NCBI GenBank assembly: GCA_910587135.1
Contig: CAJULF010000003.1
Location: forward strand, 92,503-104,022
Direction: 5' to 3'
Length of the DNA stretch: 11,520 bases
DNA from: an uncultured Oscillospiraceae bacterium
GTDB taxonomy: Bacteria > Bacillota > Clostridia > Oscillospirales > Ruminococcaceae
In this document: piece after piece, positions 1 to 6,425 of the stretch
Layout: every line of letters starts with the position of its first letter
Position numbering within the stretch: position 1 is the first letter of the stretch
Position numbers and translations under genes: made by a program
The notes under the pieces: generated by a model
Told to the model about the DNA's origin: nothing
What the model saw: only the letters and a program-made list of their open reading frames with translations
The model's database searches: none

Positions 1-11
1 ATGCCCTGCGG

Positions 12-48
12 AAACCGCGCTTCATTTGCCGTTCGGCAAATGCGGTTT
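12..48. repeat. Perfect bulged hairpin
   Basis: AAACCGC (12-18) pairs with GCGGTTT (42-48), and ATTTGCCG (24-31) pairs with CGGCAAAT (34-41) around a 2-nt TT turn. The five bases GCTTC (19-23) are left as a bulge, so 15 base pairs form in all. On the plus strand it is followed only by a short T run, so it could be a weak terminator, but no plus-strand gene is seen upstream in the window. It may belong to the palindromic repeats common in this locus. Confidence 0.55.
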
Positions 49-109
49 TACGCAAACTTCGACGCAATGCTTTAGCCAACCACATTACCGTTGCGTAAAA
101 CTCTGCGAC

Positions 110-142
110 TTTTTGAAATTTCATGCGCCGACATTGCGCAGC
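110..142. repeat. Dispersed repeat, copy A
   Basis: This 33-base segment matches 2326-2358 in the same orientation at 30 of 33 positions, counted by eye. It contains a short inverted repeat, TGCGC with GCGCA around CGACATT. Weaker similarity continues downstream through a T-rich stretch and an AAGCT motif. The two copies flank the gerA-family gene and its upstream region. I do not recognise the family. Confidence 0.55.
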
Positions 143-324
143 ATTTAAGCTTTTTCTACAAGCTTAAACGGCAGCTTGCGGAAAAAACCTGCTGGAGCTT
201 AATGTCTCTATTTGCATGTCTTGCTTTCCCGCAAGAGTTTCAAGTAACTCTCTGTGAGCGTTGTTTATTTTGGCTATTGCCTGCGACAACGCTTGTACAC
301 GGCAAACGCCGCCCACCTGAATGC

Positions 325-1827
325 TCACGCAGGCTTTTCGGACACCTCCGCACCGTTCAACTCCTGTACCGTCAGGTCGCCGTTTTCCATTCTGCGCCAA
401 CCCGAGCGCACGAACATATCCCGCGATGCTCTCGGAGAAAACGGGGATATCGGCGCCATATAGGGAATGCCGTATGTGCTGAGCGAGCACATTTTTATCG
501 TTACCGCGCCCGCGGCGATAATCAGACCGAAAAGCCCGAAAATTCCCCCCGCGATAATATAAATAAACCGCAGTATCACTATTTTTTCGTACATTGTCGG
601 CACCACAAAGCTGCACAGTCCCGAAAGCGCCACGACCAGAACCATAGGCGCTCCCACAAGCCCCGCCGACACTGTTATATCGCCTATAACCAGTCCGCCT
701 ACAACTCCGATAGCGTGACCTATCGGGCGCGGCAGACGTATTCCCGCTTCACGCAGCAATTCATACATAAAATGTATAAATAAGCACTCAACCATAAGCG
801 AGAACGGCGCGGTCTGTTCCGAAGCGGCGAGATTCAGTATCAGCGACGACGGCAGCATTTCGGGGTGAAACGAAGCAACCGCCACATACGCTCCGGGCAG
901 AAACAGCGTGATAAAATATGCCGACATCCTTACCAATCTTATAAAAAAGGCATAGAAAGGCTTTTGTGTATAGTCATCAAGCGTCTGGAAGCTCTCTATA
1001 AACAGATGCGGAACGACCAGCGCAAACGGTGTTCCGTCCACAAGTATCCCTATCCTGCCTTCATACAGCTTTGCCGCAAAGGTATCCGGACGTTCGCACG
1101 TTCCGCACTCCGAAAAAAACCATCCACCCTTTCCCTCGAAAAACGGCTGTATATAACCGCTCTCCAGTATGGCGTTGAGCTTTATTGACTTAAGCCGCTT
1201 TTTAACGTTTTCCAACAGCTTAGGGGACACCTTGTCGCTGATATAGCAGACGCAGATATCCGTATTGCTCCTGTCGCCAAGCGTTGACATCTCAAACACG
1301 AGAGTTGGTGACTTGATTCGCCGCCGTATCATGGACATATTTGTGCGAATTACCTCTATAAAACCCTCGCGCGAACCGCGTACGTTAAGCTCGGCGGACG
1401 GCTCGTCTATCCCGCGTGAGTTATAGCCCTGAACACCTATCGCTATGCATCTCGCGCTGCCCTCAGCCAGAATTATCGCAAATCCCGACTGTAATTTCAG
1501 CACAAGACTTCCAATATTTTTTATCTCGATCTGCTCAGCCGCTGTCAGATACACCTCAAAAAGCTTGTCAATAAGTTCATCGGGGGGTATGCCGTCCTCG
1601 TTGCCGACATTGTTCAGCTTCTGATATATAAGCTCCGACAGCGTTTCGGTGCTTGCCATTCCCTCGCAGGTAAGCACCGCTATCCTGTTTTTCCCAACCA
1701 TTGCGGTTTTTGTAATTACATCGGATGAATTCCCCGTAATAATATCAATGTTTTTGAGATTTCTGTCAAGCGATCTGTCTATCGGAATATCCGCCGATAT
1801 CCGCGTATGAACACTCTCTTCCCGCAT
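325..1827 (-). CDS. Spore germination protein, GerA/SpoVAF family
   Basis: This 500-residue integral membrane protein belongs to the GerA family, the A subunits of nutrient germinant receptors and SpoVAF, which sit in the inner spore membrane. Residues 1 to about 295 are a soluble N-terminal domain with the family blocks EPSAELNVRGSREGFIE (142-158) and EGRIGILVDGTPFALVVP (256-273). About five hydrophobic segments follow (roughly 300-322, 345-360, 371-390, 393-412, 416-445), then the C-terminal block GIPYMAPISPFSP (453-465). Length fits GerAA/SpoVAF (about 480-500). The frame stays open 83 codons further upstream, but ATG 1827 is preceded by a good GAGAGGAG site and the family domain begins after it. 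No GerB or GerC partner lies beside it and no spoVA operon is visible, so it is an orphan A subunit here. The family is certain; the receptor type and germinant are unknown. Confidence 0.93.
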   Translation of the reverse strand: MREESVHTRISADIPIDRSLDRNLKNIDIITGNSSDVITKTAMVGKNRIAVLTCEGMASTETLSELIYQKLNNVGNEDGIPPDELIDKLFEVYLTAAEQIEIKNIGSLVLKLQSGFAIILAEGSARCIAIGVQGYNSRGIDEPSAELNVRGSREGFIEVIRTNMSMIRRRIKSPTLVFEMSTLGDRSNTDICVCYISDKVSPKLLENVKKRLKSIKLNAILESGYIQPFFEGKGGWFFSECGTCERPDTFAAKLYEGRIGILVDGTPFALVVPHLFIESFQTLDDYTQKPFYAFFIRLVRMSAYFITLFLPGAYVAVASFHPEMLPSSLILNLAASEQTAPFSLMVECLFIHFMYELLREAGIRLPRPIGHAIGVVGGLVIGDITVSAGLVGAPMVLVVALSGLCSFVVPTMYEKIVILRFIYIIAGGIFGLFGLIIAAGAVTIKMCSLSTYGIPYMAPISPFSPRASRDMFVRSGWRRMENGDLTVQELNGAEVSEKPA

Positions 1828-1854
1828 TTTACCGCTCCTCTCGCTCTTTTTTAC

Positions 1855-1883
1855 TATATTGTCCCGCATGAACCAAAATATAC
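1855..1883 (-). promoter_or_regulatory. Candidate forespore (sigma-G-like) promoter of the gerA-family gene
   Basis: On the minus strand, GTATA (1883-1879) is followed after 17 bases by CAATATA (1861-1855). This fits the known sigma-G pattern (GHATR, then CATWHTA) at 5 of 5 and 6 of 7 positions. It would give a leader of about 20 bases carrying the GAGAGGAG ribosome binding site. Forespore expression is what the GerA family would require. The region is AT-rich, so chance matches are possible. Confidence 0.4.
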
Positions 1884-1996
1884 CGTCCACAAAAAATTTC
1901 ATCGCATATATAGATACCTGCCCAAAGGTTAAGGCAACAAATAAATTGTGAATGCCAAAGGCACTGAAAGCCGGAATCCACTGTCCGCCCACGCAT

Positions 1997-2105
1997 GAAT
2001 TTCCCGCAATCCGCCGTGAAAGCGCAGCCCGCGAAGCGGGCTGCGCTTTTATGGCGAGATAGCGCAAACAACGCAAAGCGTTGTTTGCGGCGGTGCGGGA
2101 AATTC
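1997..2105. repeat. Three-way palindromic element (two hairpins inside an outer stem)
   Basis: Hairpin I has 14-bp perfect arms at 2019-2032 and 2036-2049 with a GAA loop. Hairpin II has 12-bp perfect arms at 2063-2074 and 2078-2089 with an AAA loop. An outer stem joins the ends: GAATTTCCCGCA then CCGCCG on the left (1997-2016), and CGGCGG then TGCGGGAAATTC on the right (2088-2105), with a 1-2 base offset and a slight overlap with hairpin II. The single strand would fold as a cloverleaf-like three-way junction. No gene is encoded in it. It lies upstream of the gerA promoter, so it is unlikely to be that gene's terminator. Confidence 0.65.
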
Positions 2106-2250
2106 TTTTTAATAATTCCGCTTTAGGTCAACATTCCTTAAAGGCATTTCAGCATTTCGTCAACGCCTCCTAATACCATAAATTATTATCAGCGTGTATA
2201 TAAAGGTTGACCTAAGGCTGATTATTTAAAAAAATTTCAAAATTCCCGCA
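2094..2250. repeat. Long imperfect inverted repeat, about 157 bp
   Basis: The left arm (2094-2132) begins TGCGGGAA, passes through an A/T-rich stretch and ends TTAGGTCAAC. The right arm (2206-2250) is its reverse complement with small gaps: GTTGACCTAA, the A/T-rich stretch, then TTCCCGCA. The roughly 73 bases between the arms encode nothing recognisable. The left end is shared with the three-way element before it and the right end with the hairpin after it. The size and inverted ends resemble a small non-autonomous element (MITE-like), but I cannot see a target-site duplication. Confidence 0.5.
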
Positions 2251-2293
2251 AGCACGCGCCGTTCACTTCGCTCACTCTGCGTGATTGCGGGAA
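2243..2293. repeat. Hairpin with TTCCCGCA / TGCGGGAA-type ends
   Basis: Arms at 2243-2257 and 2279-2293 match at 14 of 15 positions around a 21-nt loop. The outer ends, TTCCCGCAA and TTGCGGGAA, resemble the outer ends of the element at 1997-2105. This suggests two modules of one repeat family on either side of the inverted repeat. There is no following T run, so it is not a typical terminator. Confidence 0.55.
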
Positions 2294-2325
2294 CCGGTCA
2301 AAATGTGCCCGGCAAATTCTGACAT

Positions 2326-2358
2326 TTTTTGAAATTTAATGCGTCGACATTGCGCTGC
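2326..2358. repeat. Dispersed repeat, copy B
   Basis: This is the partner of the repeat at 110-142: same orientation, 30 of 33 bases identical, about 2.2 kb apart. It contains TGCGTCGACATTGCGC, a slightly degraded form of the small inverted repeat in copy A. It lies about 100 bases upstream of the ATPase promoter. Confidence 0.55.
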
Positions 2359-2456
2359 AAATAGGCTTTTTATTCAAGCTGATTATTATTTTGACGTTTT
2401 GCCTTAATTCTTCAAAATATTTTATAACTCTTTACCGAATATTTACACATATGTTA

Positions 2457-2485
2457 TTGACTTTGAAGTCAATCGGGGATATACT
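2457..2485 (+). promoter_or_regulatory. Sigma-A promoter of the P-type ATPase gene, with palindromic operator candidate
   Basis: TTGACT (2457-2462), a 17-base spacer and TATACT (2480-2485) make a near-consensus vegetative promoter. Transcription should start near 2492, about 94 bases before the ATPase ATG. A perfect 8-bp inverted repeat, ATTGACTT-TG-AAGTCAAT (2456-2473), covers the -35 box, which is a position suited to a dimeric repressor. I cannot name the regulator. No regulator gene lies next to it in the window. Confidence 0.75.
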
Positions 2486-2585
2486 ATATAGGGGAAAGAA
2501 GTGAGATTTACTTTTGCGGCGATCCATTATCAGCTGCGCCGCCCCTCTTACCTCTTGCACCCTTATCTCTGATTCGGAGGACATA

Positions 2586-4898
2586 ATGAATATTGACATA
2601 ACAAAAGGGCTCACTTCCGCACAGGCGGCGGAAAAAGCTGCCAACGGCGAGAGCAACGGCAGCTTTGATGTTAAAACCAAAAGCGTAGGGCGCATTTTCA
2701 GGGACAACATCTTTACGCTGTTCAATTTGATAAACGTTATCCTGGCGGCGCTGGTGGCGCTGGTGGGAAGCTACCGCAATATGCTTTTTATGGGAGTGGT
2801 GCTCAGCAATACCGCCATAGGCATCTTTCAGGAAATACGCTCCAAGCGCGTTATAGACAAGCTTTCGCTGCTCTCCGCGCCGAAAGCGCACCTTATCCGC
2901 GACGGCAGGGAAACCGAGCTGCCGGTGTCTGATATTGTCAGAGAGGATATCATGCTGCTTTGCGCAGGACGTCAGGTTTGTGCGGACGGAATCGTACTGG
3001 AGGGCGAATGCGAAGCGGACGAAAGCCTTGTAACGGGTGAATCCGACCCTGTTCCCAAAAAAGAAGGAGACGAGCTTCTATCGGGCAGCTTTATCGTTTC
3101 GGGAAACGTAAAGGCGCAGGCTGTAAGAGTAGGCGCGGAAAGCTTTTCGGGAAAGATAACGAGCGGGGCGAAGTCATTCAAAAAGCGCTCATCTGAAATG
3201 ATGAGATCAATAAGCCGGCTTATTTCGGTTATTTCAATATGCATTTTCCCGTTTGGCACAGTGCTCTTCTACAAGGCGCTGAATATCACGGGACAGGAGC
3301 TTTCAGAGGGAGTTACAAGCACCGTAGCGGCGCTTATAGGAATGATACCGGAGGGTCTGGTGCTTCTTACCAGCATAGCCCTCGCGGTAAGCGCAATACG
3401 TCTGGCGAAAAAGCAGACGCTGTGTCAGGACCTGTATTGTGTGGAGTCGCTGGCGCGGGTGGACGTGCTGTGCCTTGACAAAACGGGAACGATAACCGAA
3501 GGCTGTATGGAAGTCGCGGAGCTTCTCCCCATCGACAAAAGCTTTAACGCCGAAAAGGCGCTCAGCGCTGTCGCCGCCTGCGAATCCAACCCCAATCCCA
3601 CGCTTAAAGCCATCGCCGAAAAATATTCCTCTGAAACCAGCCTTAAAGCTGTAAGAACCGTACCGTTCTCCTCCGCAAGGAAGTGGAGCGGCGCGGCGTT
3701 TGAGGGGTACGGCACGCTTATTCTCGGAGCGCCCGATTTTGTACTCAACAAATCTGCGCTTGCCGATATCAAGCCCGTTGCCGATCAATATTCCGAGAAA
3801 GGAATGAGAGTGCTTCTGCTCGCGTTCAGTCCCGAATATATAAGCGGAGCGGCTCTGCCCGCAAATTTATCGCCTAAAGCGCTTATAGTGCTGTCCGACA
3901 AGATACGCAGCTCCGCCCCGAAGACGCTGAAATACTTCCGCAAACAGGGGGTTACCTTAAAGGTGATATCGGGTGACGACCCTGTGACAGTGTACAACGT
4001 TGCCAAAAAAGCGGGGCTTACGGGCGAATATATTGACGCCTCGCAGATACCCGACGAACTGCTGCCCGAAGCGGCGGAGAAGTATTCCGTTTTCGGTCGT
4101 GTGACCCCGTCGCGCAAGCTGGAGCTTATAAAAGCGCTTAAAGCGGGCGGGCATACGGTAGCTATGACCGGCGACGGCGTGAACGACGTTCTGGCGCTGA
4201 AAGAAGCGGATTGCTCCGTAGCCATGCAGTCGGGCAGCGACGCTGCACGAAGCGTATCTCAGCTTGTGCTGCTGAACTCGGATTTTGCCTGTATGCCGCT
4301 CGCGGTGGAGGAGGGGCGGCGCTCCATAAACAATATTGAACGCTCCGCTTCACTGTTTCTGGTAAAAACCATTTTTGCGTTCCTGCTGGCGGTGCTGTTT
4401 TTGATTCTTCCCTTCGCCTACCCGTTCCGTCCCATTCAGATGACGCTGATAAGCGGGATAACCATCGGCATACCCTCGTTTCTTCTGGCTCTGGAGCCAA
4501 ATCACAACCTTATTAAGGGGAGCTTTTTGTCGAACGTGCTGAAAAAGTCCGCGCCCGGGGGACTTACCGTGGCTCTGGGGATAGGGGTGCTTATGATACT
4601 TCAATATATATTCGAGCTGCCGCAGGAGAGCACATCTACCATTGCAACGCTGCTTACGGCTTGCGTGAGCTTCGCGGTGCTGTTCGGGATATGCAGACCA
4701 TTTAACAAGCGGCGCGGCGCTATGTTTATCGCTCTTGTGGGATTATTCGCGGGAGCGGCTATGCTGCTGCCGTCGCTGTTTTATCTCGTGCCGCTTACCA
4801 TGACGGAATTCTTCCTGCTTCTCTCGCTGGTTGGAGGAGCGTGGCTGTGCCTTTTCGGGCTGAATAAGCTGGCAAGACTGATTTTCGGGGAAAAATAA
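2586..4898 (+). CDS. Cation-transporting P-type ATPase (CtpE-like)
   Basis: This 770-residue membrane pump couples ATP hydrolysis to cation transport. Family motifs in order: actuator-domain TGES (150-153), the M4 signature PEGL (255-258), the phosphorylation site DKTGT (298-302, Asp298 phosphorylated), GAPD (381-384) in the nucleotide-binding domain, SGDD (462-465) and the hinge TGDGVND (528-534). About ten transmembrane segments are visible: two before the actuator domain, two around PEGL and six after residue 590. PEGL rather than a CPC-type motif argues against a copper or zinc heavy-metal pump. The general look is that of CtpE and related Firmicute pumps; CtpE is implicated in calcium uptake in mycobacteria, so calcium is only an inference. 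The frame is open 24 codons further upstream, but GGAGG five bases before ATG 2586 decides the start. No clear terminator follows. Confidence 0.93.
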   Translation: MNIDITKGLTSAQAAEKAANGESNGSFDVKTKSVGRIFRDNIFTLFNLINVILAALVALVGSYRNMLFMGVVLSNTAIGIFQEIRSKRVIDKLSLLSAPKAHLIRDGRETELPVSDIVREDIMLLCAGRQVCADGIVLEGECEADESLVTGESDPVPKKEGDELLSGSFIVSGNVKAQAVRVGAESFSGKITSGAKSFKKRSSEMMRSISRLISVISICIFPFGTVLFYKALNITGQELSEGVTSTVAALIGMIPEGLVLLTSIALAVSAIRLAKKQTLCQDLYCVESLARVDVLCLDKTGTITEGCMEVAELLPIDKSFNAEKALSAVAACESNPNPTLKAIAEKYSSETSLKAVRTVPFSSARKWSGAAFEGYGTLILGAPDFVLNKSALADIKPVADQYSEKGMRVLLLAFSPEYISGAALPANLSPKALIVLSDKIRSSAPKTLKYFRKQGVTLKVISGDDPVTVYNVAKKAGLTGEYIDASQIPDELLPEAAEKYSVFGRVTPSRKLELIKALKAGGHTVAMTGDGVNDVLALKEADCSVAMQSGSDAARSVSQLVLLNSDFACMPLAVEEGRRSINNIERSASLFLVKTIFAFLLAVLFLILPFAYPFRPIQMTLISGITIGIPSFLLALEPNHNLIKGSFLSNVLKKSAPGGLTVALGIGVLMILQYIFELPQESTSTIATLLTACVSFAVLFGICRPFNKRRGAMFIALVGLFAGAAMLLPSLFYLVPLTMTEFFLLLSLVGGAWLCLFGLNKLARLIFGEK

Positions 4899-4936
4899 CA
4901 TTTGACGGTAATACTGTAAAAAATAACGGTTTCCTA

Positions 4937-4965
4937 TTGAAATATCCCAAAAAATATGGTAAAAT
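4937..4965 (+). promoter_or_regulatory. Sigma-A promoter, extended -10
   Basis: TTGAAA (4937-4942), a 17-base spacer and TAAAAT (4960-4965), with a TG one base before the -10 box. Transcription would start near 4972, about 310 bases before the next gene. It would therefore make a long leader or a separate small RNA. Confidence 0.6.
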
Positions 4966-4971
4966 AATATC

Positions 4972-5125
4972 AGATAGCGGAAGCGATTATTTACTGCGCA
5001 ATGCTGTGGCATGAAACTTCAATATGTCACAGAATTTTCCGAAAAACATTGCAGCCGAGAGCCGCGCTAAACTTACGGCACGCAGTGAAGCGGAATATGC
5101 ATGGCGGTAATTTTAAATTTTTTTA
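4972..5125 (+). ncRNA. Putative structured leader or small RNA
   Basis: Downstream of the promoter at 4937-4965, three short helices follow without a gap on the 5' side: ACTGCG (4993-4998) with CGCAGT (5081-5086), CAATG (4999-5003) with CATTG (5047-5051), and CTGTG (5004-5008) with CACAG (5028-5032). A further GCCG/CGGC hairpin (5054-5057, 5076-5079) sits in the 3' half. Together they make a branched fold. A run of seven Ts ends near 5125, but no GC-rich terminator stem precedes it, so the 3' end is a guess. I could not match it to 6S RNA or a known riboswitch. Short helices can arise by chance. Confidence 0.25.
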
Positions 5126-5145
5126 ATGATCCGCTTCGGGTCAAT
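5116..5145. repeat. Diverged copy of the 2101-2132 repeat arm
   Basis: The order is the same as in the inverted-repeat arm at 2101-2132: a T-rich start, AAT, then CCGCTT and GGTCAA. In the core (5131-5144 against 2118-2131) 12 of 14 bases match. It is a single arm here, with no good inverted partner nearby, so it may be a remnant of the same element. Confidence 0.35.
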
Positions 5146-5213
5146 CTTTCAAGCCCGCTCTCTTACCTTTCGTGTTGATGGAGCCGGGCACCGGTAATTT
5201 CACCTATAGCAGG

Positions 5214-5242
5214 TTAAGCTGAAATATTGGCTGTGATATAAT
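5214..5242 (+). promoter_or_regulatory. Promoter of the dnaD-dnaC-pfkA group
   Basis: A perfect TATAAT (5237-5242) is preceded by TG one base upstream (extended -10). The -35 box 17 bases away, TTAAGC, is poor, which extended -10 promoters tolerate. The start would be near 5249, about 34 bases before the ATG, leaving room for the GGAGGAGGGG ribosome binding site (5266-5275). Confidence 0.6.
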
Positions 5243-5282
5243 CCGAGCGACAAATCGGAATTTGGGGAGGAGGGGTGTTTAA

Positions 5283-6410
5283 ATGAAATATTCTTTGAAC
5301 GCGGGCGAATGGAACAGCGTTTTTGCCGTTCCGTCAAGCGTTGTTGACAAATACATAAAAATCGCGGGCGGAAACTCTCTTAAGCTGCTGCTCTATTTGC
5401 TGCGGCACGGCGGCGAAAGTTTCTCGGAAAAGGAGCTTAAAGATGCTCTCGGCTTCAGAATGGAGGGCGAACTGGAGGACGCGGCGCATTTCTGGGTACA
5501 ACGCGGCATAGTACGTTTTGAGGGGACTTCCGACATGGCGCTCTCCCCTGCTGCTCCCGTCAGCGGGGAAACTTTGCCCGAGCCCGCGGAGCAGCTTACT
5601 CTCAGCGAAGCTCTGCCCGAAAAAGCCGCACGTCCCGCAAAGCGGGTGGGAGAGGGCAGCCTGTTCTACACATCGGGCGATATCAACCGGATAATAAACC
5701 GCGACAGCAACACCAAAGCGTTTTTTAAGAACGCGGAGAGCATATACGGCCGCGCCATGAATCAGAAAGAGCTTCAAAGCACCGCCTCGCTGATAGACTA
5801 TTACGGACTGCCTATCCCCGTTGCCCTTACACTGCTTGACCACTGCTTCCGCATAAAAAAGACAAGCATTGCTTATATTCAGAAATGCGCGGAAAGCTGG
5901 AGCGAGGACGAGATAAACACCCTTGACCTTGCGGAGGAGCGCATACGACTCATCACACGCCGCGGCGGCATTGAGGACAGGCTGAAAGCCGCGATGGAAA
6001 TAAAGAGCGCCTTTGCGCCCAAGCAAAAAGAATTTATACATACCTGGTCGGAGGAATGGGGCTTCGGAGAGGAAATGATAATGCTCGCCTACGATATTAC
6101 GATCAATTCCACGGGCAAGCTGTCGTTCCCATATATGAACAAGATTTTGGAGAGCTGGAGGGCTGAGGGAATATCCACCGCCGAAGGAGTGCGGCGAAAG
6201 CAGGAGGAATACAAAACCCAAAATCCCCGTAAAAACGGTTTCCCGACACGACCTGCCGCAAAGTCCGCGGGTCAGTCCGGTCAGCCCAGCTTTGATGTGA
6301 ACGAGATAATGGCGCAGATACACAACCGCTCAGAAAACGGCGGCAGCCCCCACGGGTCATCGGTAGACACGGGCGAGCTTATCGCTCAGATAAGAGCCGG
6401 AAAAAGATAA
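5283..6410 (+). CDS. DnaD-domain replication/primosome protein
   Basis: This 375-residue protein should help load the replicative helicase. Residues 1 to about 80 look like a winged-helix DNA-binding domain (DDBH1 type), followed by an Ala/Pro/Glu-rich linker (about 85-125). Two copies of the DnaD C-terminal helical domain (DDBH2 type) follow, at about 150-220 and 235-300. Each ends in the family's aromatic-plus-Trp motif: AYIQKCAESW (197-206) and FPYMNKILESW (282-292). B. subtilis DnaD has one such module; two are known in related Clostridia and phage proteins. The tail (about 310-375) is polar and low in complexity, but carries two similar short segments, NEIMAQI and GELIAQI. The start is fixed by GGAGGAGGGG seven bases before the ATG. 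Fifteen bases separate it from the helicase-loader gene. Confidence 0.88.
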   Translation: MKYSLNAGEWNSVFAVPSSVVDKYIKIAGGNSLKLLLYLLRHGGESFSEKELKDALGFRMEGELEDAAHFWVQRGIVRFEGTSDMALSPAAPVSGETLPEPAEQLTLSEALPEKAARPAKRVGEGSLFYTSGDINRIINRDSNTKAFFKNAESIYGRAMNQKELQSTASLIDYYGLPIPVALTLLDHCFRIKKTSIAYIQKCAESWSEDEINTLDLAEERIRLITRRGGIEDRLKAAMEIKSAFAPKQKEFIHTWSEEWGFGEEMIMLAYDITINSTGKLSFPYMNKILESWRAEGISTAEGVRRKQEEYKTQNPRKNGFPTRPAAKSAGQSGQPSFDVNEIMAQIHNRSENGGSPHGSSVDTGELIAQIRAGKR

Positions 6411-6425
6411 GATTGGTAAAATGAA

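Larger units (their letters stand above)
1..324. other. Intergenic region downstream of the gerA-family gene
   Basis: I see no convincing gene here. Open frames on the plus strand run antisense into gerA and have no ribosome binding site. The stretch holds a perfect hairpin at 12-48, a copy of a dispersed repeat at 110-142, and a second perfect inverted repeat (9-bp arms 144-152 and 160-168, 7-nt loop). On the minus strand a 54-codon frame (328 down to 164) starts at a GTG that overlaps the gerA stop. It has no clear ribosome binding site and is treated as a finding rather than a gene. Confidence 0.6.
4899..5282 (+). other. Intergenic region between the ATPase and dnaD-like genes
   Basis: No coding frame is supported here. 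The stretch holds a sigma-A promoter (4937-4965), a segment that can fold into a multi-helix structure (4993-5086), a T-rich stretch followed by a repeat-arm copy (about 5116-5145), and a second promoter (5214-5242) close to the dnaD-like gene. There is no clear terminator for the ATPase transcript. Confidence 0.6.

Noticed and set aside
91..783. 230-codon plus-strand frame antisense to gerA
   Set aside because: Arg/His-rich composition typical of an antisense shadow, no ribosome binding site, and it overlaps a certain gene.
1828..2076. N-terminal extension of the gerA frame by 83 codons
   Set aside because: It would run through the perfect hairpin at 2019-2049, has no family similarity, and a strong ribosome binding site supports ATG 1827.
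2514..2585. N-terminal extension of the ATPase frame by 24 codons
   Set aside because: GGAGG five bases before ATG 2586 decides the start, and the upstream residues have no family look; this is the leader.
4972..5125. 6S RNA as the identity of the foldable segment
   Set aside because: The long single hairpin with a central bubble expected of 6S RNA is not seen; the fold is branched and the sequence is unfamiliar.
4899..5282. Possible replication origin next to dnaD/dnaC-like genes
   Set aside because: I see no TTATCCACA-type DnaA boxes or clusters of them, and dnaA and dnaN are absent from the window.
5334..6323. 329-codon minus-strand frame opposite the dnaD-like gene
   Set aside because: A shadow of a GC-rich coding gene; no family motif and no ribosome binding site.
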